From assembly GCA_009760855.2 (NCBI GenBank), contig WPIO01000112.1, positions 207,001 to 271,000 of the forward strand: DNA of 64,000 bases, given 5' to 3'. The position numbers were made by a program, and so were the translations under genes. The DNA is from Cristatella mucedo. Its lineage: Eukaryota; Bryozoa; Phylactolaemata; Cristatellidae. Below, piece by piece: positions 22,191 through 33,247 of this stretch. Position 1 is the stretch's first letter. Every line of letters begins with the position of its first letter. The notes beneath the pieces were generated by a model that was not told where the DNA came from, ran no database searches, and saw nothing but the letters and a program-made list of their open reading frames with translations.

Positions 22191-22795
22191 GTCACCTTTA
22201 GCGTCGTTGGCCCGGCTATCAAGGCCAGTTTTCATGTCCCAGAGGTTTGACCACGCGTCTCCTTTGCTAAAAGAGCTAGGATGGCTGCTGGTGGATCGAC
22301 GGATAGAGAGCAAAGTTCTACCGCTAACCCAAACGGTCCGCCACGGCTTGGTTCTTCCATGCCTAGCTGAACTGTTGCAACTGTTTCAGCCTCCTCACGC
22401 CCTCGGGTCCTGTATGGACAATACATTATCTGTTCCATTCCTCCGCTTAAAGACCGTTGGTGAAAGAAGCTTTAGCTCTGCAGGCCCTAGGCTGTGGAAC
22501 TTGCTGCCACGATTCTTATGCAGCGACAACTAATCTCCTGCTGCCGACTGTGGCTCATCCTACGCAGCAGTCTTGAGCGGCTACATCCATGCTACTCACT
22601 ACTTCAACTGCTCTCCTGACTCTGCGATGCTTTCCAATTTCTCTTTTTTGCGTGAGATTAGCCTGTTGGCTACCGAATGCGAACTGAAAGCCGGTTAGGC
22701 TGTGAGTGAGCTATACAAAACTCCCGTGAGTAACACCCACATAGTCTTTATGACTTTATGGAGTTACAGACTGAGATACAGTACATTGCATTAGC
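22191..22795 (+). mobile_element. LINE-A variant, C-terminal fragment (duplication copy 1)
   Basis: The open frame at 22189-22533 carries the LINE-A C-terminal domain in a variant form (LKELGWLLVDRRIESKVLPL, GERSFSSAGPRLWNLLPRF). The non-coding 3' end runs to ggagttacagactgagatac near 22780. The same variant lies at 37405-38265 and 54400-55250. It is truncated at its 5' side by block gamma. Confidence 0.85.
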
Positions 22796-23150
22796 AGGCT
22801 AAGCATCGTTCCACCCGCTTTTAGGAGCCAAACTGTTCACCTATACCTGGTACAAACCTCAAATCCTTTTAAGACAGTGCCTTAAGTTCGAACGCTCGCA
22901 AAGCCTGGAACTCATTCCCGACTTACGCCATGACATCTTCTGACTGGATCACATTTTATAAGAAACTAAGATTGCATAAATTTATCACAGCATTTCGCTG
23001 GTCGCAATGATTCAACCTTTAAGCGCTCATCTGTGCTGAGACTTTGCATGCCGCTACCAACCATACTTGCTTGCTGATTTTGTCCATGGCTCTCAATTAA
23101 AGCATTAATGTTATCGGACACCGCCACGCGAGCTCTCCAGGAACATATAA
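22796..23150 (+). mobile_element. LINE-B 3' part joined to the LINE-A end
   Basis: Immediately after the LINE-A terminus comes aggctaagcatcgttccacc, the LINE-B ORF2 region (HQAKHRTTRF in better copies). It runs to ttggcccgac/gcatttcgctgg-type sequence and ends before the typical tail. The same A-to-B junction occurs near 38268 and 55255. Confidence 0.75.
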
Positions 23151-23181
23151 CAGCAATCAGAACTTTCTCAAATGACACAGT

Positions 23182-23187
23182 TTTATT
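23182..23187 (-). terminator. Polyadenylation signal AATAAA for methyltransferase copy 1
   Basis: On the minus strand AATAAA lies about 115 nt past the stop codon. It is kept in copy 2 (38654-38659) and copy 3 (55644-55649) within a conserved 3' flank. Confidence 0.55.
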
Positions 23188-23301
23188 CTGAAGATGGGTC
23201 TACAGTATTGATCAGTGGTATTTTATCAGGGATCGTTAAAACCACCGGGGGAGTGAGCCGCTAGCACTTAAGCCCACTTGTCTTTCGCACCGACTGAAAA
23301 T

Positions 23302-24054
23302 CTATTTATCGGCTGCGAAAAAGGCAAATATACTGAGGACGTCATCGAAGCTTTTCCTACGCTCTTCCTCCATTGCAGACAGAGTCTCGCTGTCGCATTT
23401 AGTGGCAGCAAGTTGAACGTTTTTAAAACCGGCTTCCTTCAGTAGATCGCAGATTGTCTGGCGTCGTTGGATGGTAAAATCTGACTCAAAAGCCGGCTCC
23501 ATGAAAATGTGCGCTTTACACCACTCGCCAACGCCCTTCGGCAGAACGAGGTTAACCTGTGGATTGTTAAAATTAGTCTCTGACGGCCTGTTTGCTTCTA
23601 GGCATGCATTTGCAACAATAAGACGACCACCGGGCTTCAGGCTGCTGTAGACGTTCTTGAGTGCAGCGAGCACCTGATCTCTCCGAGCGAGGTGATGAAG
23701 CACGTAGCCTATGATAGCCGTGCCCACAGAGAGCGAGCTGCAGTCATAATCGAGGATGTCTGCTTCAATGTGATGTACGCCATCGAAATTCAGTGCTCGC
23801 TCCATTGCCTTTGCCAGCGCCGCCATTTTTGAAGACGGCTCCAAAGCGTACACCGTGCGAGCGCCAAGGTGAAGGGCTTCGCGCGTCCAGCGACCGGCGC
23901 CCGAGCCGACGTCGAGGATCACCTGATCGCGGAGATCGCCGAAAAGCGGAAGGAAGCTGCTCTCGTCGATGCCTCGCCTCCACTTGCTGTCCGTGTGCTC
24001 TCGATAGGCGACGCTTTGTCGGTTATAAGTCTCCAACGTTGACTCTGTGGCCAT
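23302..24054 (-). CDS. Class I SAM-dependent methyltransferase, copy 1, 250 aa
   Basis: A predicted soluble methyltransferase with a Rossmann fold; the substrate is unknown. It is complete from ATG to TAG without introns. Visible motifs: motif I VILDVGSGAGRW (45-56) for SAM binding, an acidic residue after strand 2 in YALEPSSKM (69-77), EADILDYD (97-104) as motif II-like adenine contact, and LKPGGRLIVANA (139-150). The N-terminal cap starts ESTLETYNRQSVAYREH. There is no signal peptide or membrane segment. Its length fits small-molecule methyltransferases of the type 11/12/25 groups. Residues 155-176 differ strongly from copies 2 and 3. The upstream region is shared with copy 2 for more than 500 bp. 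The lack of introns and bacterial-like look could mean horizontal acquisition or retrocopying; both are untested. Confidence 0.85.
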   Translation of the reverse strand: MATESTLETYNRQSVAYREHTDSKWRRGIDESSFLPLFGDLRDQVILDVGSGAGRWTREALHLGARTVYALEPSSKMAALAKAMERALNFDGVHHIEADILDYDCSSLSVGTAIIGYVLHHLARRDQVLAALKNVYSSLKPGGRLIVANACLEANRPSETNFNNPQVNLVLPKGVGEWCKAHIFMEPAFESDFTIQRRQTICDLLKEAGFKNVQLAATKCDSETLSAMEEERRKSFDDVLSIFAFFAADK

Positions 24055-24924
24055 TTCGCTTCACGTTCGACGCTTTGATAGTGGATGCGAATACGGCAGC
24101 GTGGATGCAGTCCAAGTTGGTGCTGAAATCACACGAATGCTTAACGTTTGCTCAGCCCTTTCAGAAGACTTTCGCCGCTACGATAACTGGGCAAGGAGCT
24201 GGAGAGCGAGCCCTGCAAATGCTGTTATTTATTGAGCTCAATGGAATCGCCAGCCAATCGTCGTCGACCGAGCCGATCAGGTGGGCTCTGAGTTGGCAAA
24301 TAATGGTCACGTGGACCAGGGTCAGTAACCGCGTCTCCGAGTTCAGCTGAGCTCCACAGAACTTGTGCAACCAAAAGGCAGCAAGCGTTGGCAGCTTCGA
24401 CAATCAGCACTGCCACAAGCCGTATTCACGTGGATGCATCGTGTATCGCTTTTCCTTGGCTAAGAGCTGTCGGTAAGGGTTTCGCACAGCCTGGAGCCTG
24501 GCGAAAGGGGTGGGTGTGGGCTGGGCTAAGTGTGCAGGTGGACATGAGATATGTTTGAAAGGTTAATGCCCTCTTTTTCGCGACGGCACTGCATGCCTCG
24601 GCGACGATCCCAAGAATCGTTTGGGGTTCGGCGTTCCCTGTATTTGTCGTGGAGTGTGTCCTTAGCGAACGTTGGATTAAGACTGCACTGGAAACATTGC
24701 GACATTGTCGTCGTGCAGATAAAGGTTCGGTTAAATTTCCTGCTCTCGATTGGCAATTCAATGGAGCTCGGGTTACGAGCTTGCGGACATTGTAATAGAA
24801 CTTTCGATGACGCCCAGCACACTGTACGCGATGTGAACTACTGCAAACTACCCAGCAAACCGAACCGGAAAGCAGCGACTGAGCCATTATACATTCGGGA
24901 CTTGAGCAATGCAAGGCAATAATA
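24055..24924 (-). other. Upstream region of methyltransferase copy 1
   Basis: The sequence is shared with 39525-40700 apart from a 266-bp insertion in the latter. Open minus-strand frames crossing it have no domain and are not conserved as protein. It probably contains the promoter of copy 1; no TATA or initiator is clear. Confidence 0.4.
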
Positions 24925-25215
24925 ATAACATATTGGCGTAGTCCTGTCGAAGAACATGATTCCTTTCTGGAAACTTTACATTCGCTGAAGGGAGGGAGGG
25001 TACCCTGAGCCGGTGGCACAAAGTGCAACACCGAGGCGACGGCTCGGGTGTCCAACACCCTCGCAGTCTTATCCTGCGTGCCAATCCTGTGACAAAGAGG
25101 CCGCCGCCGCTCGTCCAGCTGTGCACGGCCAGTATGGGCGCCGTGTGGCTCTCAGCTCGAGCACCACCGACCCGGTGGCTGAGGCAGTCGACCTTGCAGG
25201 CATGGTTGCTGCCCG
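24925..25215 (-). pseudogene. Captured WD40 exon (WDR47-like) in LINE-B context, copy 1
   Basis: On the minus strand a single WD40 blade is encoded (SHTAPILAVHSWTSGGGLFV), then a 4-base insertion shifts the frame before the blade end (DTRAVASVL). Copy 2 keeps the frame. Downstream (24925-25000) a worn LINE-B tail with (aat)n follows directly. Upstream (from about 25215) LINE-B ORF2 C-terminal sequence begins (KSF...). The exon thus sits between LINE body and LINE tail. Confidence 0.6.
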
Positions 25216-25994
25216 GGCCGCGGATGCCAAACGATTTCAGCTTAGTGCGAGTCTCAGTGATGCTATTGAAAATCGAGCAGCTGATGGTGCGAAAGTTAAG
25301 TGAAGTAGCAAGCAGGTGGAAAAGTTAGGCATGTGGACTCGAGTGAGGCAACCTGTAAGCCAAACTAAGGACCTTGATCAATTCGACGCTTGCTTAGGAG
25401 CAAACGTAGGTCACACGGACGTTGGGAGCTGAGGCAGTTGTTTCTGTGTGTTGCAACTTGTGGCTGTGTTGGACAGGCTAGAGGTCCTTCCGAGTTCGTC
25501 ACCACGATATCGTGGGTACTAATTGATCAGTTGTACTTTCGGCGACGGAGAGGTCAGAGGGAGACCAGCACACCTCTCCGGTCATTGACTTGACGTTGAT
25601 TGATTTATCTACTGGACTCGTGGCGTATCCAGGCGTGCTCGCGCTTTGCTACTGCCGCGTTCGGCCACCTTCGGCATTCCTGCCGGTTTTGAGACGTCTT
25701 CTGCGACTCGCAAGCTGCATTTCACGTGCAGCTTCACCGAGATATGCCACGTGACTTGCCACGCACCGAGTGCTGTGTTTGTGATTAAGGATTCCATTGA
25801 ACAGGTTGCTACTAGACATTTTAACAGCTCACCGCAGCTAAGTCTTTCTCCGACATGCGAGGCTGCGGTCCCTACACGGAAACCCGCTTGACATTGCGCC
25901 CGGTCCAGGTCAACAGAATAAACAGGGTCGATGCTCTCAGTGAACTCGGGCCATTGGGAGACATAAGCGTTTCTGTGCCAGTGAGTGCTGGGTA
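25216..25994 (-). repeat. Partial block alpha (copy 4)
   Basis: Starts within the RITETRTK segment and matches 20790-21480, 30800-31500 and 46330-47050 (caacctgtaagcc, ggtcacacggacgttgggag, cgttcggccaccttcggcat). It ends at the poly(ATA) of the next LINE-B. Confidence 0.75.
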
Positions 25995-26004
25995 TGACTA
26001 GACC

Positions 26005-26036
<32 letters not shown>

Positions 26037-26640
26037 ACTTGATAAAGCGCCCTCAGAGAACTTAATCTCTTTCTAGGCGCTTTATATTTGCTGCAAAGAA
26101 AAGTGCAATTGAATGGTAAGTAAAATCATGCTTGAAAAACAAACACAGTGAATAATATGGTTAGGGGTGACATGCACAGGCTCAGCATGCAAATGTGATT
26201 AGTGGCAACATGCACAGTGTCAGCACGCATAAGCACATCAAGGACGAATCCCAGGGACCCACTATATGCTGTCCTAAATAGGTGTGTTTTTAAGTTCCTT
26301 TTAAATGTGGTCAGGTCAGGGAATGTTCTGACGCAGGTCGGGAGGGAGTTCCAGGCTTTGGGAGCATACGAACCAAATGCACGGTCTCCAAAGGATTTAA
26401 GGTTTGTACGGGGTATTTGTAGACTGTTGGATTCCGAAAATCAGGTGGTACGATGCTTGGCCTGATGGGGTAGTATATCTGAGAGATAGGTTGGAGCCAT
26501 AAAATGAAGGGACCTAAACGTGAGCGACAGAACCTTGAAGTCAATCCGTTGCTTCACTGGTAGCCAGTGCAGGTCAGCGAGAAGTGAAGTAATGTGGCAA
26601 CTGCGACGCTCACGACAGAAAAGTTAGATTTGGAAACAGC
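25995..26640 (-). mobile_element. LINE-B 3' end, well preserved
   Basis: The element 3' terminus is an (ATA)n run at 26008-26033, then the canonical tail (gataaagcgccctcagagaa, cttaatctctttctaggcgc). The minus-strand body encodes SRLGPFILWLQPISQIYYP and related frames of the ORF2 C-terminus. Stops are present. It ends near 26620 at gtggcaactgcgacgctcac. Confidence 0.85.
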
Positions 26641-26929
26641 GTCGTTGTTTACAGCAACCAAACAAACAAACTTAGCTCCACTATCCTTGTATAAGAACAT
26701 CCGAATCCCGAAATTGCACAAATGCGTTTAGGCGACAAAACGTACAGCTCCCAGTTGTACTGGTTCTCCCTGAGCGCCACAAAACCTGTGATGCGGTTGC
26801 TTTAAAGCACGGATACAGGCTTCCTAGGTGTTTTACAACCAGACCTGCCGGTACGTCAAAGCTAGCGAAACACAACGTTAAACAAGAGCACTCGTACGTA
26901 TACATATACATACACATTTACATTTCATA
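26641..26929 (-). repeat. Block alpha tail piece, dispersed
   Basis: acagcaaccaaacaaacaaa, cttgtataagaacatccgaa and the text to about 26870 recur near 21480-21600, 31600-31860 and 47110-47240. No coding role is visible. Confidence 0.6.
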
Positions 26930-27340
26930 AAAATGATAATGCATTTAATATCGTCCCTTAGAGAACTCAATCTTCTTCCATGCACTTTGCATTTGCTGCC
27001 AAGGAAATACGACTAAATTGTTAATGTTAGCTTGCTTAATAAGCAACAGGAACACCCTGCCTAGGATGTCGGTCATAGCGTCAGCATGCAAGTTTGGTGA
27101 GTGAGTGGCAGCCACCAAAGGGTCAGCACGCATAAGCACATATCAGACGAATCGCAGGGACCCACAAAATGCTGTCATAAGTAGGTGCCTTTTTCGTTTC
27201 TTTTTAAACGTGGTCTCGTCAAGAAATTTCGTGACTGAGTTTCAGGCTTTAGAAGCAAACGAACTAATGGCACGGTCTCCAAAGCATTGGAGATTTGCAC
27301 GAGGTATGGGTAGCGGCTAGATTCCTAAAAGCTGGTGGTA
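26930..27340 (-). mobile_element. LINE-B 3' fragment
   Basis: A diverged tail (taatgcatttaatatcgtcc, cttagagaactcaatcttct) is followed by body text with gtcagcacgcataagcacat and ctccaaagcattggagattt. It is closely similar to 41360-41780, so it belongs to the duplicated material. Confidence 0.7.
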
Positions 27341-27344
27341 CTGT

Positions 27345-27665
27345 GCTTAGCCTGGAACCCACTGAATGCTGCGATAAATATGCGCGTTTTTTAATTTCTT
27401 TTTTAATGAGGTCAAGTCATAGAATGTCGTGACGCAATTCGTGAGTGAGTTCCAAGCTTTGGAAGCATAGGAACTACAGGCATGGTCTCCAAAGTATTTG
27501 TGGTTTGTACGAGGTATAGGTAAGCAGTTGGATTCCGAAAAGCAGTTAGCACGATGCGTAGCCTAGTGAGGAAGGTCTGATTGGGAGGCTGAAGCCAAAG
27601 AAAGAAGGCCTTAAAGCGTAGAAGTGAAAGCCTAAAATGTGCTTGGCAATCACCCTGGTGAGAGA
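27345..27665 (-). mobile_element. LINE-B ORF2 fragment, adjoining LINE-C tail piece
   Basis: Minus-strand LINE-B body (ggaacccactgaatgctgcg, gcatggtctccaaagtattt) also found at 41945-42240. A short (ga)n run follows at 27661-27680. Confidence 0.6.
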
Positions 27666-27699
27666 GAGAGAGAGTATAAACAGTGAAAGAACTTAGCCA

Positions 27700-28990
27700 A
27701 GCCCAGATACCTGAGCTACCAGATCTTTCAGAGGTTCCTCGGATGATGTTTGTCTATTCACATCTATACTCTAGTGTTGGTCTAGTGTTGCTTTTTTGAG
27801 CATTAGCCTGACTACGGCCTTTTTGAAAGGTGCAGGGACTTGACTTGAGACTAAGGACGTATTTTTGTAGCTAGTTATGCATGGCAGCAGCAGATCAATG
27901 CAGCATAGAAGCAGGACAGTAGGAATAGGCTCCAGAGGATTAGCTGTCTTGTTTGTTTGGGATACGGACGAGGTTACTAGTGATCTCCTTGAATGTAGAC
28001 AGTGAGGTGCTGCATGGAATTGAGGGCCCGGATTCCAGGGGGATGCTGCCATCTTAGGGATGGACTCTCGGATCTTTCTATCTTTTTTAAATAGACGCCC
28101 GAGAACCGATCAGCTAGGTCATCACATGGACCAATAAGTAAGGAGCTGATAGCTTGGATAGTGCTCTTGTGATTCAACAATTTTGTTATAGAAGCTAGAC
28201 TTGGCCTTTGTTAGGATCGATTGTTACAATCTACAGTATTCTTCGTATGCCAGTCGATGAATGTCGTGAGTCAGTCCTGATGTTGTGATTGCTTTTTCAA
28301 GCTTAGGCTTAGTAGACCTAGCTAGTCTAATGTCTGTGGTAAACCATAGGCCTTCTGGGCGAGCGCACATAGTGAGCTTAGTCAGAGGTGAAAACTCGTC
28401 GAGCATGTCAGCTAGTGTCGTGTTGTAGCAATGTACCAATGATGACATATAGAACGAGGATATAGCGGCAGAGGCGAAGCAGATTTTCTCGCACAGATAC
28501 TATTGATGTTAAGGGTCTTGCGGCTTCCCGATTTACATGCGATTTTAGATAAGGAGAAGGGCACACGTTGTAGACTGAATGAGATCTGTATGTGGTTAGA
28601 TTAGCAGAATTTGGTAGTAATTGGTGATGACGAAGTGCTGCTGTAGGAGAAAATTTGGTCGAGTGTGCGACCATCGATGTGAGTAGGGCCTATCACGTGA
28701 GCCACGAGAGCTAAAGAGTCAGTCAGTTCGCGAAACTTGGTGCTGAAGTCGTCAGATGAGTTATCAAAGTAAATGTTGTCATCACTCAGAAAGAGGAAGG
28801 ATCAAATTCTTGCACACAGAATCCAAATGAGATCAGAGAAATCTGAGGCCAAGGAGGACTTTGTTGCTAGTGGGCGATAGACCACCAGCGGCAGCTCGTT
28901 GTCGGGTGAAATCAAGACAACCGATGCAGCGACGGTATTGCAAATGGCTTAGAGTCAAATTTCGAGCACACGATAATCCAGCTCCAGTTT
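27700..28990 (-). mobile_element. LINE-C (L2/CR1-like) internal fragment, duplication copy 1
   Basis: On the minus strand the order is endonuclease end (about 28990-28450), linker (28224-28448: VHCYNTTLADMLDEFSPLTK, RLAYEEYC) and start of RT (27771-28052: EPIPTVLL, VPAPFKKAVVRLMLKKA). The next RT part, present in copy 2 (42330-42670), is missing here, removed at ctatactct|agtgttggtctagtgttgc. Frameshifts break every frame. Confidence 0.8.
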
Positions 28991-29790
28991 GATTGATCTA
29001 GGGCTGTGAAAGAGAGAGAAATTATCCGAGATTGCGTCTTTAATCTTCGGGCAGTTTACCGATTTTAACCAACAGAGAGAAGGTCAAAACCTTTTTTCAG
29101 AAATAAAGTCGCTTAATACTAGGATTTTATTACACAACGGGCGAAAATTCCAAATAAAATCGCTAAGTTGGACCGGCGTAGTTATAACCGGTCTGATTAC
29201 CACTGAGTTAGAGATTCACACAGATGCTTGATGGTGAACATGCTGAGCGGCTCGAGACAAAACTAGGAGGACTAACCGAGCGGGCACTAAGCATGCAGCC
29301 ACCAAACGAGCGGCGTCTCAGCTAGCTGCCCCGGCCCAGCAGCGGCTCCGGGTGCTTTTCTTTTTTTAATGCAGAACTCGCAGATCTGACCGACAGCAAT
29401 AACATCTAAGAATGCATTTGAACTACGATACGAAGCGATAATAAGTATTCAAGATCATAGCTAACATGCAGGTTACAGGCCGCCGGCGTATCTAACGCCG
29501 CGACTGGCGCGTGAGACCCGGCAGCCCGAAGCGATTAGCGTTTAAATGTCCATAGGCACGTTATTTCTTACGATCTACGGGCAAAGAACAAACATATAAG
29601 CTTTAAATAGGTCTTAGCTGTACCTGTTTCCGTATACGATGTTCGCAAGAATATCTGTTTTCGGAAGAATTCTGCAACAGACAGGAAATTCGTGTGAGCC
29701 CGCTCGGCGTGCCATGGCAATCGTGTATACGCACGTACTTGCACACCCACCCAAACGCACCCACAAACACACGCACACGACAACATGCAA
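28991..29790. repeat. Duplicated non-coding spacer (epsilon), copy 1
   Basis: Matches 44680-45430: ggccggcgtagttataac-type text, gctgagcggctcgagacaaa, gtgcttttctttttttaatg, aatgcatttgaactacgata, gacccggcagcccgaagcga. The final piece also matches 63918-64000. It is GC-richer around 29270-29530. No gene is seen. Confidence 0.7.
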
Positions 29791-29792
29791 TC

Positions 29793-29837
<45 letters not shown>

Positions 29838-30011
29838 TATGTATGTGTGCATATGTATATACGTAGAGATAGTTTAATTATATGAATAATGTATCCAACG
29901 GATATGCGTGTTTCCGCTTAGATATATATATATATATGAATATATATTTATATATATACGTGTGCATATATATAAATATATGTATATATATATACATATA
30001 TTTATGCACAC

Positions 30012-30048
<37 letters not shown>

Positions 30049-30060
30049 CTTATATATACG
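29793..30060. repeat. (TA)n microsatellite cluster
   Basis: Alternating TA tracts with tatatg/tacgtg interruptions at 29793-29842 and 29920-30062. All open frames here (runs of IYIYI) are artefacts of the repeat. Confidence 0.95.
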
Positions 30061-30109
30061 TGCATATACGTAAATGCACGTGCATAGATTAAGTTCTATT
30101 AGTTCCTGA

Positions 30110-31860
30110 AAGTATCTCACATTATTAAAATTATTATCAACAGTAAAGAGCCGTGCATAAACTAGTTTCGGGTCCATTGTATTAACGCTTATAGGCCCTT
30201 AAGTAACACAGAGCAGGCAGATAAATGCAGGTGCTGTACTAGAGCTTGCTCATCGTTCGTCCTTGCACTGACTAGTGATGCCTTCTTACAACATTAGCTA
30301 GATACTGCGTGGTGCTGAATCGCTGGATTTTTTAATTACATCCAAGGAATCTTAATGATACCAATTATAATAATTGGTCATTATATAATGATGTAACAGA
30401 AATAAACCTTTATTCAATTGCTTTACAACTCCTTCAGAGCAATCTATAAACTGATTAGCGTCACATATGTTATCATTCTAAGACAAGTATTCACCAGCAC
30501 ACAAGTATCATGGTTAGGCCATCATGCTAAAGCAAACGCGACGCTAATCACTCGGTCGCCGGTTTTTGGGACCTCTGGCTACCGATACGCACTGAGTCAA
30601 GCACGTATGAGCACGAAAGGTGCTTGAGGCAAGAACATAAAACTGTCATTGGGGCAATCGGAAAGCTGACCGGAACAGGGGCTCCATTAGCTGAGACTCG
30701 AGCGATGCTAAGTCAGTGCAGGTAGTAACCAAAGCCAGAAGCCTGTTAGGGACTTTCGGCGAATAAGGACTAAAGGCCCAGCCACCAAACGATTTCAGCT
30801 TAGTGCGAGTCTCGGTGATGCGACGGGAAATCGAGAAGCTGATGATGCGAAAGTTCAGTGAAGTAGGAAGGACGCGGCTAAGGTAAGCATGTGTAGGCGA
30901 GTGAGGCAACCTGTAAGCCAGACTGACGATCTTGGTCAATTCGTCGCTTGCTAAGGAGCGACAGAAGGTCACACGGAAGTTGGGAGCTGTGGCAGCAGTT
31001 GTTGCTGTGCGTTTCGACTTGCGGCTGTGTTCCGACAGGCCAGATGTCCTGCCGAGTTTGGCCCCAGAATACCGTGAGTACTAATTGGCCAGTTGTACTT
31101 TCGGCTACGGAGAGGTTAGAGGGAGACCAGCTCACCTCACCCGGTCGTTGACTTGACATTGACTGATTTATCGAATGGACTCGTCGCTCATTCAGGCGTG
31201 CTCGCTCTTTGCTGCTGCCGCATTCGGCCACCTTTGGCATACCTGCCGGTTTTGAGACGTCTTCTGCGACTCGCAAACTGTGTTTCAAGTGCGGCTTCAT
31301 CGCGATATGTCACATGACTTGCCACGCACGGAGTGCTTTGTTTGTGATTAAGGATTCCATTGAACAAGCTGCTACTAGGCATTTTAACGGCGAACCGCAG
31401 CTAAGTCGTTCTCCGACATGCGAAGCGTCGGTCCCTACACGGAAACCCGCTTGACATTAGCGCCCGATTCAGGTCAACAGAATAACCAGGGTCGATGCTC
31501 TCAGTGAACTCGGGCCGCTGGGCGTCACGAGCGTTTCTGTGCCAATGAGTGCGGGGGTGGCAGGGCTAGGCCTGTTAGATTTGGCAACAGAGCCGTTGTT
31601 GACAGCAACCAAACAAACGAACTTAGCTCCAGTATCCTTGCATAAAAACATCCGAATCCCGCAATTATACAAATGCGCCGAGGCGACCAAATGTAGATCT
31701 CGAAGTAGTACTGGTTCTCGAATGAGTGCCACAAACCCGGTGAAGCAGGCGCCTTGAAGCACGGATGCAGACTGCCTAGGTGGCTGTTGTTCAACCAGAC
31801 CTGCCGCTACGCCGAACTACCGGAACACCTCGTCAATCAAGAGCGCTCGTACATTTATGG
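30110..31860 (-). repeat. Duplicated block alpha, copy 2
   Basis: Starts with gtgcataaactagtttcggg (30152) and carries the LINE-like minus-strand frame RITETRTKLKSFGGWAFSPY ... NRLLALVTTCTDLASLESQL (30646-30860), then the same distal part as copies 1, 3 and 4. It ends near tcaatcaagagcgctcgtac (about 31850). Confidence 0.8.
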
Positions 31861-31872
31861 ATGCATACACAA

Positions 31873-31883
<11 letters not shown>

Positions 31884-31937
<54 letters not shown>

Positions 31938-31966
31938 TGTGTGTGTGAGTGTGTGAGTTTGAGCTT
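31884..31966 (+). repeat. (GT)n microsatellite
   Basis: About 40 GT units with two or three interruptions, after a short (TA)n. Confidence 0.97.
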
Positions 31967-32103
31967 ATACATTCGCATATATAAATAATTCATTTACTTT
32001 TTTATGCGTATACGGATACATATGAGAAAACCTTTAAATTTGTGTGCACACATGTGTAAACGTATTAATACGAGCATACATGTACATTTACAGTCAGCAG
32101 TCA

Positions 32104-32262
32104 GCCGTCACCACTTTTCACGCTTCGACTTTCTCTGCTACTGATATTCATCCAAAAGATATCGAAATCCTTCGACGCCACATGCAGCCGCTCAACCGCT
32201 CTTTGCATGCGGGCAAGAACTTTTTTTTTACAAAATTGGATGTGGTGAAAACAATAAATTAA
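32104..32262 (+). mobile_element. Possible LTR-retrotransposon RT scrap
   Basis: The plus frame reads HMQPLNRSLHAGKNFFFTKL followed by DVVKTIN and a stop. The FTKLDVVK string resembles the start of Ty3/gypsy reverse transcriptase palm. The match is short and a chance resemblance is possible. Confidence 0.3.
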
Positions 32263-32369
32263 AATTGGTTTTCACTGATTAGCTATCGTAGCCTCTTCCT
32301 ATCCTGGCCACTGATAGTGTGATATTTGTAACTTCTAATGTCTTTTTTCCCTTACTTTGTCTATGTTTA

Positions 32370-33212
32370 TGTTGAATCAGCTCGAAATCTATGTCATATT
32401 CCAAAGCGACCTCTCATTAGACGACCATATCAGCTCCACAGTCAAATCTGCCTATTTTCAGCTTAATAACATTGCTTAAATTCGGGCTTGTTTAGATAAG
32501 GATACCACGTCCAAGTTGGTCCATGCATTCGTGACATCCAGTCTCGACTTCTGCATTTCCCTGCTTACTGACCTACCAGCATGTGCGATCAGGCGATTGC
32601 AGCTGGTGCAAAACTCGGCAGCTAGGCTTGTCTGTCGTGAGCATCGCAGTTGCCACATTACTCGACTTCTCGCCGACCTGCACTGGCTACCTGTCAAGCA
32701 ACGGATTAAATTCAAGGTTTTGTCGCCCACTTTTAGGTCCCTTCATTTTATGGCTCCAGCCTATCTCTCAGATATACTACCCCATCAGGCCAAGCATCGT
32801 ACCACCCGCTTTCGGAATCCAACAGTCTACAAATACCTCTTATAAACCTTAAATCCTTTGGAGACCGTGCATTTGGTTCGTATGCTCCCAAAGCCTGGAA
32901 CTGCCTCCCGACCAGCGTCAGAACATTCCCTGACCTGACCACATTTAAAAGGAACTTAAAAACACACCTATTTAGGACAGCATTTCGTGGGTCCCTGTGA
33001 CTCGTCCTTGATGTGCTTATGCGTGCTGACACTGTGCATGCTGCCACTAACCACATTCGCATGCTGACCCTGTGCATGTCACCCCTAACCATGTTATTAA
33101 TTTTTTTTGTTTTCAAGCATGATTTTACTCACCATTCAATTGCATTTTCCTTTGCAGCAAATGTAAAGCGCCTAGAAAGAGATTAAGTTCACTGAGGGCG
33201 CTTTATCAAGTG

Positions 33213-33245
<33 letters not shown>
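32370..33245 (+). mobile_element. LINE-B, best preserved 3' third
   Basis: The frame at 32516-32845 encodes FVTSSLDFCISLLTDLPACA, LVQNSAARLV and LHWLPVKQRIKFKVL, the thumb/C-terminal region of L2-like ORF2. The end of ORF2 follows in another frame. The 3' UTR ends with gcgcctagaaagagattaag (33168-33187), tgagggcgctttatcaag and (ATT)n at 33217-33245. The tail folds as an outer stem gcgcc/gggcgc. It serves here as the reference for LINE-B. Confidence 0.9.

Positions 33246-33247
<2 letters not shown>

Noticed and set aside
24426..25058. 210-codon minus frame covering part of the WD40 segment
   Set aside because: Only a short part is WD40. The rest runs through LINE tail and upstream DNA and is not conserved as protein in copy 2.
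29790..30177. Ile/Tyr-rich frames on both strands
   Set aside because: Translation of (TA)n microsatellites.
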